DNA from: Roridomyces roridus
Taxonomy: Eukaryota; Basidiomycota; Agaricomycetes; Agaricales; Mycenaceae
Length of the DNA stretch: 64,000 nucleotides
NCBI GenBank assembly: GCA_029378245.1
Contig: JARKIF010000036.1
Span: 1-64,000, forward strand
Reading direction: 5' to 3'
Positions 11,037 to 22,208 of this stretch are shown here, one piece after another. Within the stretch, counting starts at the first letter, position 1, and the number at the start of each line of letters is the position of its first letter. A model generated the notes under the pieces. That model made no database searches. It had not been told where the DNA came from and saw only the letters and a list, made by a program, of their open reading frames with translations. The position numbers and the translations under genes are program-made.

Positions 11037-14000
11037 ATGATGGATTCGACCTCCAAAGACTCGAAACGCCGAAAACGAACAAGCGGGTCCTGCGAGCGAT
11101 GTAAACGGCGAAAGAGTGTGTCTCCGTCTGTGTCTCTGCGTCCAGAACTGCTCCTGACTCCACTCACAGTCCGATGTATGTGACCCGACGAGCTAGACGC
11201 GCGTCTTTTTCTCACGTTGTAGGCGATGTCGAACAAACGCTGGGTAACATGTGCTCCAACTGTCTTGCTTCCAACTCCGAGTGCATAGTCACTATCACGG
11301 TACAGTCCGTGGTAGGCGAGCCCGTGTCCCTCCAGGTCGAGTCCAATCTCCTTGGCTATATCACGCTGACAGTTGCATATAGAACTCAGCTCAACAGAAC
11401 ATGTCCGCGAAGGAGCATGTCGCCCAGCTCGTCTCCCAAGGCGCCGCCTACATCCCCGATTCAGATCTACGTCTCATTCTTCTCGTGGTGGCGCACTACG
11501 CATGTAGTCTCGAAAAAAACCCGGATGCGCTCCAAGAGGAATCCCCCTTTTCCCAATCTGGCACCAACACGACACCTTCGGAGCAGAAGACCTCGAAGAA
11601 CGACGGTCAATTGGATATGTACACCATTCTGGGCGGCCCTCTGTTGAGCGCCCGGTGCGCCAAGATGAACCTAGATCCTGCGAATCCACTGCCTTACTTT
11701 GGTAAAACGAGCCATTTGGAACTCATCAACGCCGCCATAGAGGCTCGGGAGGGTTTTAATCCTGGTACCAAAGTCCCCCCGCCGTGTCAACGATTTCGAC
11801 GCTCCCCGGTGCGCGCTCCCATCTATATTTTGTCTTCGTTTGACTCACTCAACTCAAGTGGGAGGACGCTCATTTCGGAACAAGGAAGGAATCACCCACA
11901 CCGTTAAAATTCCCCGAGCCCGACTTGCTCCAAGATTTAATTTCCCTATACTTCATACGGGTCAACCCCCTCATATTCCTCCTCCACCAGCCAACCTTTG
12001 AACGATCCCTTGCCGACGGTCTACATCTGGTTGACCACGACTTCGGCTGTACCGTCCTCGCCGTGTGCGCGCTGGCATCGAGATGCAGCGATGACCCGGG
12101 TGTACTCCTCGAAGGCACGGAAACACCACTCAGTTCCGGGTTCAAGTATTTCTCGCAACTCAAGCCCTTTGTCAAATCCCGGAACAAGCTCATAACGCTA
12201 TACGAAGCTCAAACTTTATGTGTGCGTATTCTACGCCTGACTTTGCTCCATGCGCTCAACCTTCATATTCACGCAGCTGTCTATGCTGTACGACGACAAA
12301 ACGGAGGGATCCTGTCGAGATTTGACCTGGGCGCTAATCGGCTTGGGCTTGCGATGCCTTCAAGAAGTCGGTGTGCACAGACGGAATCGCTTCCCGGACA
12401 AATACATCTCAGAGGCATGGAAACGCGTTTTCTGTGAGCATTCCTTTTGGATTTAGATTCGGAAAGTTAATTCTGTTCTTTCCAGGGCAACTGATCTGCA
12501 TGGACACCCTAGCGAGCGCATTTACCACCCGACCCATGGCAATGTCCGCCTCCGAGTGAGTTCACCTCCCATCGGATCGGCCTCCCTGATCTATCGAGCT
12601 GCAGCTATGACACGGATTATCCCGCCGATTGCGAAGACGACGATGAATGGTGGTACTCCCCCAATCCAACAGCACTCCCGAAGAGAGCGAAACCCTCTGT
12701 CGCATCATACACAATAGCGTACTTGAAGCTCATTGAAATCCTCGCTATGGCTCAGAAGACTCTGGTAAGTTAATGCGTGGGATGTGTTCGCAATTTGACA
12801 CTTGATTTGCACTGGCAGTATCTGGTCAGAGAGAGCGAGAAACCACAAGGCTGGCCGCAAAATGCGGTCGCGGCTGTCGAGTGAGTTCCCCTCTCCTGTC
12901 ATGCCGCAACACTCATACCTGCGCCAGCTCAGTGCTGAATGCCTGGATCGACGAACTTCCAGAACACTGTACGTTCGCGACTTGAGTCAGTCCAGACTCA
13001 CTTGATCAAATAATTCAATTTCCCAGTACACTGGAATCAAGACATCCAGAACCCCACATTTGCCGCACAAAGTGCAACTCTGCATGCGCGTTACTACGGA
13101 AGTGAGTGTGAATCTACTCGATCAAGAACCGTCGGAGATTGATGTCCGTCTGCAGTCCAGATCCATACACACCGCATCTTCATCCCATCTTCGACGAATA
13201 GAATGGAGCCGTCTTTGCTACACGTACGTTGAACTTCAGACCTCGACTAGTACCATTATGAATTATGAATCTTCTACTCCAGGACTACCCATCCCTCGCG
13301 ATCTGCGCGAGCTCCGCACGCGCATGCAGCCATATCATGAACGCATTCGTCAGCCGGGGATCGGGAGCCATGTATTACCCGCTCACATTGAACGCCGTAT
13401 TCGATTCTGCTCTCATCCTGCTGCTACACGTCTCGAGCGCACCTCGGAACCGACAACAAGGCCAGTTATCCGTCGATAGACACAAGTGCTTGCAGGATGT
13501 CGATTTGTGTCTCAGGGTGTTTCGGTTTTACGAGACAAAGTGAGTGAGGTGTGCGATTCCTTGATGTGTCTGATAGTCGATGCTCGTTCGTGCGCAGATG
13601 GCAAATCGCGGGCTTCTATCTGTGGGTCCAATTCGCAGCGTTTAGACTTGTATTACTCATCTCCTTTCATCAGAGATATGATCACGGGACTCATGGGCAC
13701 GGCGAGTACTCCCGACGTAACGGAAAACCCACTCAAACGCCCGGCGGATGATTCCATGCACACCCAACAGCCGCATTTGGATTCAGAAGAGAGTACAATC
13801 TTCTCCCTACCGATGCACACCGACGACCTGGGAAGAATGCCCGTCTACGAACCTTTCAACTTCAATTGGGAGCAGGCTGTGGATAGTTCGTCCGCGTATC
13901 TCGATGGGTTGGGGTGCGTCCTTTCGCTCGCTCGATCTCCGTACCTCGCGGTGTGATATGAATTTGACTTAGGTGGGATTCCCGCGACTGGAGTAACGCT

Positions 14001-14045
14001 CTGACGAGTGTGGACGAGCTGATTTCGGTTTTGGATAATAAATAG
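11037..14045 (+). CDS. Zn2Cys6 transcription factor with fungal-specific regulatory domain
   Basis: Multi-exon gene; ATG at 11037 (MMDSTSKDSKRRKRTSGS). After two small introns the zinc cluster assembles as C-x2-C-x6-C-x9-C-x2-C-x6-C: CERCKRRKIRCD, then MCSNCLASNSEC. That establishes binuclear-cluster DNA binding. Further exons carry the middle homology region: LISLYFIRVNPLIFLLHQPT, FERSLADGLHL, then ALIGLGLRCLQEVGVHRR and later LNAWIDELPEHL. The last intron (acceptor near 13973) leads to WDSRDWSNALTSVDELISVL and a stop at 14043-14045. Such proteins act in the nucleus, often on carbon or secondary-metabolism genes. The P450 downstream is a conceivable target, but nothing in the sequence proves it. 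Middle exon borders are approximate and I did not verify every junction. Confidence 0.75.
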
Positions 14046-15038
14046 CCCTGCGCAACGGGCTGATTCTCTGTAATGTACAATTGAATTTCTGGCCGCTATG
14101 TTCTCTTTGAGATGCAGAAGATGATTGGACCATGTACGTCAACTCGGAGTGCACGGATGCGTTCATCTTCCGGTTGGTCAGATAATTTGATTGAATGGAA
14201 TTGGAGGTCGATGGCTTAGTTTGCAAACGGAAGAGAGAGAGAGAGTGTGTGTGTATTTCAAAGGCCGAGCGGTCCCATTCAGGAACAACAGCCTCTCTGT
14301 AGCCTACGTACTCTAGCCTCTAAGTACGTCTACAGACAATCAGCAAGGTCCCAACGTTGAGAGCAGAGCGCCGCCCAGGCACTCGTCGCGCGAAGCAACC
14401 CAACTGACGGGTCAGAAACGAGATCAGCTATTGAAAGAGGTGTCGGAAAACATTGCATCTGGGACTACTTATGTACGAGCGCGAGCGAAAGGAACTCGAG
14501 TGTTCGGAACAAGAAGGATTGATATTGCCATCAGGAAAAAGTGGAGCCCCGCATGTCGGAGATCGGTGTTCAAAATCGGACTTCATCGGGGTTGATCGCA
14601 AGCACTCGCATATGGATTCCTCTCATGCTCCGCTCTTTAGTCAACCCGGATCTTGAGGAACGCCGCGAGGCGTTTGTATTTGACATGTTGCATTGAGATT
14701 TGGGGAGAGTTTGAACGAGATCTCAGGGACCGAGGACTGATTTTGCTCTAAACGTCTTAGGCCAACACAGGCTCTCGAAATCGACATCCAGGGTTTTTCC
14801 GATTCACAAGGGCGAGAAGGACACGGGAACAACACGAGGCGGCTACGGACCGTGATCATGTCACTTCCGCTTGTGATATCACATCAAACTGACCCTTGCC
14901 AGCTGCACACTAGCCGCCGCCCTTGTTCTTCTCTCCCCCATCCTCTTCGCCTCTGGTGCTTTGCTCGTCGTCCAAGTGAGTCCAATCCGACGCCTTTCCC
15001 CTGCTGCCAGCTGACTAGGCAAACCCAGCATCGCAGGG
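14046..15038. other. Intergenic, with GA/GT microsatellite and leader of the gene at 15039
   Basis: A short (GA)n(GT)n run lies near 14231-14256. A stretch at about 14475-14535 loosely resembles 6665-6725. No gene seen. CT-rich sequence before 15039 may be the leader. Confidence 0.4.
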
Positions 15039-16025
15039 ATGGCCATCTCCCTGCCCCTCGTCGACTCGTCCAACAGCACCCGCGCCTTCACGACCTCGAA
15101 ACGCCCACTTCACGTCCACGCCCCCCACTCTCATTTACTTGGCTCTTCACCGCGAAAGTCTCCGCCTACCTGCACCCTCTCGCTGGCCTCCGCTGGCCTC
15201 GACGATCCCAGTTCGATCTTGTCGGATTTCCCAGCGTCGTGCGTGCCCTTCCCGCACGTTGAGCTCGCAGGAGACTCTCCTTCATGTGCTGAAGACCGAT
15301 CTGACCGCACCACGCCCATTCCACGCCGTCCTCGTGCCCGTACCTCCCACGTCGTCACGCCCAAACGCCCGTCGTCGTCGGGGATCACCAAGCCGGTGTT
15401 TATCCCAAAGCCATCCTCGACGCGTTCTGTAAAGCCCAAACAAGCTCAGGGCTCCCCTGCAGATACTCGTTTTGCTGCCCTGCTCGAACGGAGCATTTCT
15501 GCACGTCTCGCCCTCGCCACGGTCACGGTCGAGGGGTTGGACATGCAAGACGCGCTTCTCGCTTCACGTCTTCGTGCCTCACTCGCACGTCTTGGACTTC
15601 GCACTCGCACGCCGTCGCCCCCTCCCCGTGTGCTCACGACCCCCGTGCGACCCCCGTCCATTGGCGTTTCCCTCCTCTTCTCAGGGAGCACCACCGCGGA
15701 GTGCACTTCCCTCTCATCCTCTCCGTATCCCTCGCCCCTCCCCCTGCGTGTCGCTTTCGCAGTTACCTCCCGTGCACGCTCTGGCAGTGCTAGTAGCAGC
15801 AGCGGGAGTGTAACCAACAAGGACACTGCTTCGATGGATACGCTTGTCGCGAGCTTGATGCTCCGTCGGCACGAGGGGAGTTTGACGACGAAGCGGTCCT
15901 CCAATTCCAATCAACAACTTCCCGCCCAGGTGGCCCATCGCAACCAGAGTACAGCATGCTTGAGCGGCACATCGAGGTCGAGCTGGCCTCGGACTCGGTC
16001 GCCGCTCGCGGGTGTACAGCCTTGA
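15039..16025 (+). CDS. Hypothetical Ser/Pro/Arg-rich protein
   Basis: Open frame of 328 residues without introns. Low-complexity stretches alternate with two short ordered segments: ADTRFAALLERSISARLALA with a following leucine-rich helix (about residues 140-190), and MDTLVASLMLRRHE near residue 265. There is no signal peptide or membrane segment. The frame stays open in a GC-rich region where other frames also stay open, so length alone is weak support. The helical segments and clean ATG make a real gene likely. I do not recognise the family. Confidence 0.55.
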   Translation: MAISLPLVDSSNSTRAFTTSKRPLHVHAPHSHLLGSSPRKSPPTCTLSLASAGLDDPSSILSDFPASCVPFPHVELAGDSPSCAEDRSDRTTPIPRRPRARTSHVVTPKRPSSSGITKPVFIPKPSSTRSVKPKQAQGSPADTRFAALLERSISARLALATVTVEGLDMQDALLASRLRASLARLGLRTRTPSPPPRVLTTPVRPPSIGVSLLFSGSTTAECTSLSSSPYPSPLPLRVAFAVTSRARSGSASSSSGSVTNKDTASMDTLVASLMLRRHEGSLTTKRSSNSNQQLPAQVAHRNQSTACLSGTSRSSWPRTRSPLAGVQP

Positions 16026-16448
16026 GCCTTGGCATTGCTTATCTTTCTTATCTTGAATCTCGGCATTCAAGAAATTCTCCTTCGACGGCATGCATGTCTT
16101 CAACAGGCGACTTTTGCATTTGCCGGCCGGTCGGGGAGGACTTTCTTTGTTCCTTCTTCATCCCATCCCATCTACCTCTCAACATTTGTACCACCCACCC
16201 CGGCACATTGACGATTGCATCACGAACGATTCCGGAGTCTTTATGGCTTCGTACGACGCAACGCTCACTCAATCTTGACGACTACTTGATGCCGGGATGA
16301 CCCACGCACGCATTGTATGTAGCACTAGTACGCATTGACTGGTCTGTACATCCCCCTCACGTTTTTGATATCGCATTGCTTTCGAAATTGATTTCTCTTG
16401 GGTTTTGCATACATGGTCGTGAACTTGGGGCGCTTCTCTGTGAAACCT
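16026..16448. other. Convergent intergenic region
   Basis: Lies between the 3' ends of the gene at 15039 (plus) and the P450 at 16449 (minus). No further gene seen. Confidence 0.45.
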
Positions 16449-18566
16449 TTACATCTGCGACGACTCTACTGCCTCGATTAGCGCCACTGCGTCCCTGGAG
16501 CGTGGTTTTATCGAGCATTTGAATGGTGTCGGTCCGCTATTGTCACGCAACGAAATCAGTTCAACATTCTTCCCGGTGCCCATCGAGACGCACCAGATAA
16601 CGCCAGAAATATAATCATGCACCGGTTCAATCTCATTTCCCTCTTCATCCCGGCCTTTGGCGATATCAAACACAGCAAGGACCGATGCGATGGTGATCCA
16701 AATTGAAGAAAGCGCCATGTGTCGGCCCGGGCAGAGCCGTCTACCGAAACCGAACGCGGCGTCCAAGGCTTTGATTTTCGGGCTTGATTTAGGTTCGTGG
16801 AGGAAGCGGTCTGGGTTGAATGTGAATGGGTCGGGGAACATTTCTTCGTCGTGGAGGATCGCCCTGGTGCGTTGAGAATGCCGTGGGATGGAAGGAAGAG
16901 AGGGCGTACCATGCGTTCCCTACGACGATGGACCCTTTGGGGATTCTATAACCCCGATACTCGTCCTCTGTGGTAACCAAATGCGGCGCCGCTGGAAGCC
17001 ATATCGGCAATCATCGAATGCAAGTTATTGCAACTCACCAGCCGGCGTAACCTGCTCCCACCGCATAACCTCATGCACCAACGCACTCACATACGGCAAC
17101 GCATCCTGATCCTTGAACGTCGGGAGCCCCCTCCCCCCAAAGATAAAATCAATTTCCGCCTGCGCTTTCCTCTGCGCCTCGGGGTTGGCGAGCATGGCGA
17201 GGACAAAGGTGCTGAGCGCCGACACGGTCGTGTCCGCTCCGCCGATGAACATTGTACCTGCAGCGCATTTGATGTGTCGTTCTTCGTAGTAGAGCTCCGA
17301 GTCCGAGTCTTGGGATTGTGATTCTTTGAGCTCGTGCAGGCTGTCTGCGGCAAAGGACGAGCGGGCAGTGCCTGCTTCCTGCGGGAATCGATTTCTCAGA
17401 ATTTGAAGGAAGGAGGGGAAAGAGGGAAGGAAAAAGACGCACGACTTGACGTTTAGTCTCGGCGAACGGCCCCTCCAACATGCCTTCCGACAGTTTCCGC
17501 CACTCTGCGGCCTGCCGCTTGAACCCCGCGCCCGGGAACCACGTCGGGATGTGCTTCAATATGTGGAACGTGTCCTGCCAATGAGAGCTCAAGACTTGTA
17601 ATACACAGCACAAGTTGGAATTGGGTGGGACACTTACGACGAGGAACAACCCAGGAACGAACGCGATGGAGAACGTATAGACTGCTTTGTGTGCGAGGTC
17701 GATGTACGGGTCGTCGTTTGGCAGGACGTCGATCCCGTACGCCACCGACATGATTATCTCTCCGGCCATCCTGCAGTTGTTATATTAGCTGAGTGGACAC
17801 CTGGAAAACAGTACATACTGTCTGAAATGCTCGGCGAACTTGTCTGGAGTGTGTAGGAATCGTTTGAGGAGACGGTGAGCACCGGCGAGCTCGTAGGGCT
17901 CGTAGTTGCGGGCTGTTTGGATGTTGAACGCTTTGTTGAACAGTCGGCGGTGGGCACGCCTGCGAGGAAATTGTTGATGAGTCCGGCGCTTGCAGTGAGC
18001 AGACAAGTTGTACTTACCAGTCATCGCCTAGAGTTCAATGACCAATGTCAAACTTACATGACAAGCCCAGGAGAAATGACGCATACCGTATTTCATCAGA
18101 GCTGTAGAGACTACATTAGTTTTCGTGCACGTATCAAGAGGGATAAACTGCACCGATATTGAAGTACCACCCCATGAGATCCTTCACCATCGGCTGGTCT
18201 GGTCTATCCGAATAGATGGAGGAACGTTTCTCCAGAAGATCGTCCGTTGCCTTGAGCGAATTGAGCACGATGACGGACGTCCCCGCCAGGTTCAAGTGTA
18301 TGATATCAGAGTCTGGAGCGTTTAATCGACACATTGAACAAACGTTGAGCAAAAGGGGACTGACCGCATTCCTTGCTCCACTTTGCGTATGTTTCCCACT
18401 GCGTGGTAAGCGGCACGTCGAACATGTTTCCCACTAGAGGCAGCTGTCGAGGACCGGGTGGGAGGGGCAATCTGCGGCGCTGAGTTCGCAGTACGGCGGC
18501 GTATAGCCAGGCTGCTGCGAGGATTGTGAAGCATAGGACGGTAGCGGGGCTCTCGAAGAGGGGCAT
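16449..18566 (-). CDS. Cytochrome P450 monooxygenase
   Basis: Multi-exon gene starting at 18566. The N-terminal hydrophobic anchor (about residues 5-27) is followed by the hinge LPLPPGPRQLPLVGN. Visible marks in order: AHRRLFNKAFN (C-helix), the I-helix GGADTTVSAL, the ExxR motif EVMR, the FNPDRF region, and the haem loop FGFGRRLCPG with the cysteine ligand. The first intron joins SKEC to DSDIIHLNL in phase. It acts at the ER with a P450 reductase; the substrate is unknown. Overall look is of the O-methylsterigmatocystin oxidoreductase-like group, from memory. Its 5' end is echoed in relics at 9617 and 10360. All key residues are present and I see no break. Confidence 0.88.
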
Positions 18567-19225
18567 GTCTGCAGTTCTTGAGACGCTACATCCGTGGGTG
18601 AGAGTTTAAATACTGGAACTCTTCTGGTGAAAGACTACACAGCGGTCACTGGCCATTCCCAATGTCAAAGTGATGGGCCCAATCAACAAGTGGCGGAGAG
18701 CGAAGAACCAGCATGATGATGAACCCACGGAATGTGCGAAGCACACGGAGGAAACGGCAACCCGTTTGGTGGGTACACTGGTCATGAGGCAGCTCAGAGC
18801 TACCCGGTTGTGGGATAGACCTCGGGCATCCGAGATATGACTAGTGCGAAGTATTTTGAGTGTGTAAAATTTGCACGCTGCCGGTTCGTGGCAAGCTCCC
18901 CTTGCCCGCCCGGTTAGCTCGTGATTGGTCAGTAAGCGTGTCCATCGGCGTATGTAGGCCCCAAGAGTATCTCCCGGTGGGGATCCGCGATAGGAACTTG
19001 AGAGAGATGGTGGTAAGAGTCAAGGAGGAGCTCACGAGTCACATCAATCAATCAATCATGATACGTTTGTAAGGGTTCGGCGTCCTCGGCCATCCCGCAG
19101 TCTTCCTCCGTGGAAGTCCGCGCCGTCCTTACAAACCAGCACTGTGCATTGTGTACATATGTTCCTAAAAGAGCGGCAGGAGGATGTGTCGTCCAAGTAA
19201 ATATAATGAGCGCGAATCGACAGGG
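18567..19225. other. Upstream region of the P450
   Basis: Contains the P450 promoter; the stretch just above 18566 is the one copied in the relics at 9570 and 10310. No other gene seen. Confidence 0.5.
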
Positions 19226-20351
19226 TTACCGCCCCCCTCCCACTTCTGGCAGGGAGACACAAGTGAACACCTGAATTATCAAGTCAACAAGACGAGCGGA
19301 ACGCAAAGGAAGGTGAACACGCACAACAGGCTGGGGAGCGGAAGGGAAGGCGAACGACTGGAATGGGTTCTTGCCCGTGATGAGGAACTCGTCTGAACAA
19401 AATTCAAAGTTGTGTCAGCACGAAAGACGAAATCCAAACGGCCACGCACCATCGAGAGAGCTATACATCAGATAGGTGTTCGGCGGCGGCTGGCCGTTGG
19501 GGTTGATCCACGTCGCGGTAATGCCCTTGCTGACAGGGTCGTATTTCCAGATCACGTTCTCGACACCCTGCATCTCGGAGAACCCGTTGAAGTTGTACCC
19601 GTTGGGGGTGTCAGTGACGGGTGGGCCGGCGGATTCGGAGACTGGGGCGGAGGCGGTGAGCCATGCGTAGCTGGTGAAGTGCTAGCTTGATCATTCATCG
19701 AGCAGGATGAGCACACACTTGTTGTTGGAAGGTGAAGAGGACAGCTCGCTGCCGAACGAATAATCTCCGATCGAGGCTGCCAGGAACGGCATGGTGGCGG
19801 AGTTCTGTGTATTCTTCGACTTTATCGCAATAGCAGACGTGGAACCCGGGGTATAATCAAACGAAACCACGAGCGCGTTCGAGTCCTGTGCGCGTTGGTA
19901 GTGCGAGATGACACCGTTTTGGTCCAAATCTTTCAGCAAATATCCGTAGGTGGTGCTGCCGACCGCGGGCGTCACAAGAATGTTGCAGGTCACTGAGACG
20001 CTGGGGACGGACGAGGTGGTAGATTGGCGGGGAAAGTTGCCTGTTTAGGGCGGTCAATGATCAGTACTGGAGTGTCTGAGACGAATTGAACGTACTACGG
20101 CGCCGAGGTTTCAGAAGAGGAAGACCGAGAGCGAGTCGCTGAGCATTGGTATACGCTGCTCCAACCGGCTGAGGAGGGAGGGCAGATAGGTCGGAGCGCT
20201 TGTTGGAGTCGAGGCCACGGTTTGTCGTTTTCGTCACTCCAGCTGCGCAGAGGACTGCGAAGCCAACTGAGGAGAGGAGAGAGAGAGACGCATGGGCGTA
20301 GCTTAAAGGGAGAGAAGAGAACGTGGGTTGAGGGGGGAAATGTTGGAGCAT
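19226..20351 (-). CDS. Probable secreted protein of unknown function
   Basis: Multi-exon gene. The proposed ATG at 20351 precedes a hydrophobic segment (SLSLLSSVGFAVLCAAGV) that looks like a signal peptide. Next come AYTNAQRLALGLPLLKPRRR and, after an intron with acceptor AAACAG near 20040, a beta-rich exon: SVTCNILVTPAVGSTTYGYL and DNALVVSFDYTPG-like text. A third exon has HFTSYAWLTASAPVSES and VIWKYDPVSKGITATW, and a further one has DEFLITGKNPFQSF. The layout is like small secreted proteins common in Agaricales, but I have no function for it. The signal peptide start is uncertain, since an alternative ATG lies 57 bp downstream in another frame. The 3' terminal exon is the least certain part. 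Confidence 0.6.
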
Positions 20352-20593
20352 ATATACGCAGCGCGGACTAGGGGCGTTTATTCGACGCACAAGGTTAACG
20401 TTTCGAGGAGGGCACAACGGGAGTAAATTTTTGGGCTCCACAGGCTGAATACTTTTCCGTATCCACATGAGGAGTTCGGAGAGCACTATAGCGAGTAACA
20501 TAGATGGAATCCATCTCGGCTTGGCGGCATCGAGTTCATTCATTATAATCTTAGGAAACACGGCAAGACGTTCGTGCCGACTCGAATTATTCC

Positions 20594-20840
20594 TCATACA
20601 TACATGCCAAAGACTTTCTCGTCATTCAAACACCACAACGCCAGCTCCACCCCCCTCTCCTTGACTGCGCGCGCACGCCCCAACTCCTCTTCGGTAAAGG
20701 TCCGCTGTGTAATTATAAGCCGGAGCTGGACGCGTTGGAGCCTCTCGAAACGCGACTCGAGCAGGTCGAGCAACGCGACGTTCTTGAAGACGTACGACCC
20801 CGTTATACCGAGGCTCTTCAACTCCGGAAGCGAGCCACCG
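20594..20840 (-). pseudogene. F-box/LRR family A C-terminal fragment
   Basis: Encodes only the last 80 or so residues of the family: LPELKSLGITGSYVFKNVAL, LLDLLESRFERLQRVQLRL, then RARAVKERGVELALWCLN and a stop at 20594. Upstream text does not match the family. A small insertion gives LRLIITQRTF where paralogues have LRLTQRTF. Confidence 0.7.
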
Positions 20841-20915
20841 ACTTGCCACCCACAATAAACTTGAAGGTTGAAGGCGCAGATTGGTTGCTCAAAATAAATA
20901 ATATTCAACCGCCAA

Positions 20916-22196
20916 CACTGTGAAAACATCGGTGCATGAATTTCATGTCGCCGTGCCATGAACAAGCAGAATCAGGGGCCATGGGCTGAAATGAACATAT
21001 CATGCACCTGGGGTCATTCAGGCATTATTGAGTGATTTTGACTCACTCCGCGCCAAGTACAAAATCATGGTCTCTTTGGTGAATTTCAGGAACAGTTCCA
21101 CTGAATTTGCGAAGCCGAAATCATGGGAGAAATGCATGAAAATCAACGAGAAAGATGGAAATGAATATTGATCAAGCTAGGATGTTCTTCGATCGATCTG
21201 TACCCCGTCCAGACATCCCTCGACGACCACGCTGTTCCACGGTGGGATATTTGAACGGAGACGGACTTGAGAAGGGCGGAAATTCGTTGTGTGGAGCGGC
21301 TGCTGCGGATGAGGTCAGTGGTGTCACGCCTGTCACGGCGCTCCACTCCTTCCTCCCAACCGTCACCTCCCTTCTGCCCCCGTCCTCCTCTTCCACTCGT
21401 TCGCCACAGAAGCCCCCCATCGACTCAACTACATGCCAATATACACCTTCTCATACCCTCACGGCGCTTGTGGGACCTCCCAGCGACCACACGTCTGGCG
21501 GCGTACCCAAGCCGCCGTGGCAGTCACAATTAGGTGTAGAACTCGATTCTGACTCACCGCTGAGGCCAAAGGGTATCCGGTGCGTCGCTGATTCCGCTTT
21601 ATTCACTCTGTTCTGACCCAACACGAACTCAAGAAGTCCTCAAGTCAGCGGCGGTCAGAATTGGAACGCCGGCGGCGGCGACTCTCGCTCCGATCTCCAG
21701 TGCGTACCCCATCCATTGCTCTTGATGCTACGAGACCTTCCCGCTCCGCTTCACGCAACTCGAGGTATGTACTGTTGATCTCCTCGGGCCAGACACCTTC
21801 TAATCATGATGAATCTCAGCCGACAGTGAAGTTATCGACTCCAATGATGCGGATGGCGGAGGTGAGAGTGGGCGGGTGCAAGTAGCACATGGTTGTATCA
21901 CGTACATTTAGTTTGAAATTCACATTCCTTTCATCTGAAATTCGGGGTCCCAGGGAATAGTATTCATTATCATACGGCCTGACTCAAATTGGACTCACTG
22001 GCTTCCCAGTCATTTTCATGTCAAGAGGACATGAAAAAGGCACATGAAAACGTCGAAAACGGACATGAATCGAAATTGCGTACTTCACCGAAAGGGAGGT
22101 GATTTTAATGCGCGTTGCTTTGATATTCATGCAATCCAGACATGAATTGGGGGGTACCGAGGGACATGATTTTCATGTGCCCCGGGTCTCACAGTG
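20916..22196. mobile_element. CACTG-ended non-autonomous DNA element copy 1, 1281 bp, target duplication CAA
   Basis: Begins CACTGTGAAAACATCGG and ends ...GGGTCTCACAGTG; CAA lies directly outside both ends (20913-20915 and 22197-22199). Subterminal regions are full of CATGAA/TTCATG motifs, for example CATGAATTTCATG near the left end. The copy at 58017-59297 has exactly the same length and about nine single-base differences by eye, so both moved recently. It sits 12 bp beyond the stop of the F-box pseudogene at 22209. The internal open frames (e.g. about 150 codons at 21155) show no transposase features. Confidence 0.88.
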
Positions 22197-22208
22197 CAAT
22201 GCGGTTCA

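Noticed and set aside
15446..15910. Minus-strand 154-codon frame opposite the Ser/Pro-rich gene
   Set aside because: GC-rich antisense shadow without features.
17149..17769. 206-codon minus-strand frame inside the P450
   Set aside because: Partly true P450 exon (MAGEIIMSVAYGIDVLPND) but it then reads through introns; covered by the spliced gene model.
21155..21616. 153-codon open frame, present in both 1281-bp CACTG elements
   Set aside because: Preserved only because the two copies are almost identical; low-complexity, no start context, no transposase or domain features.
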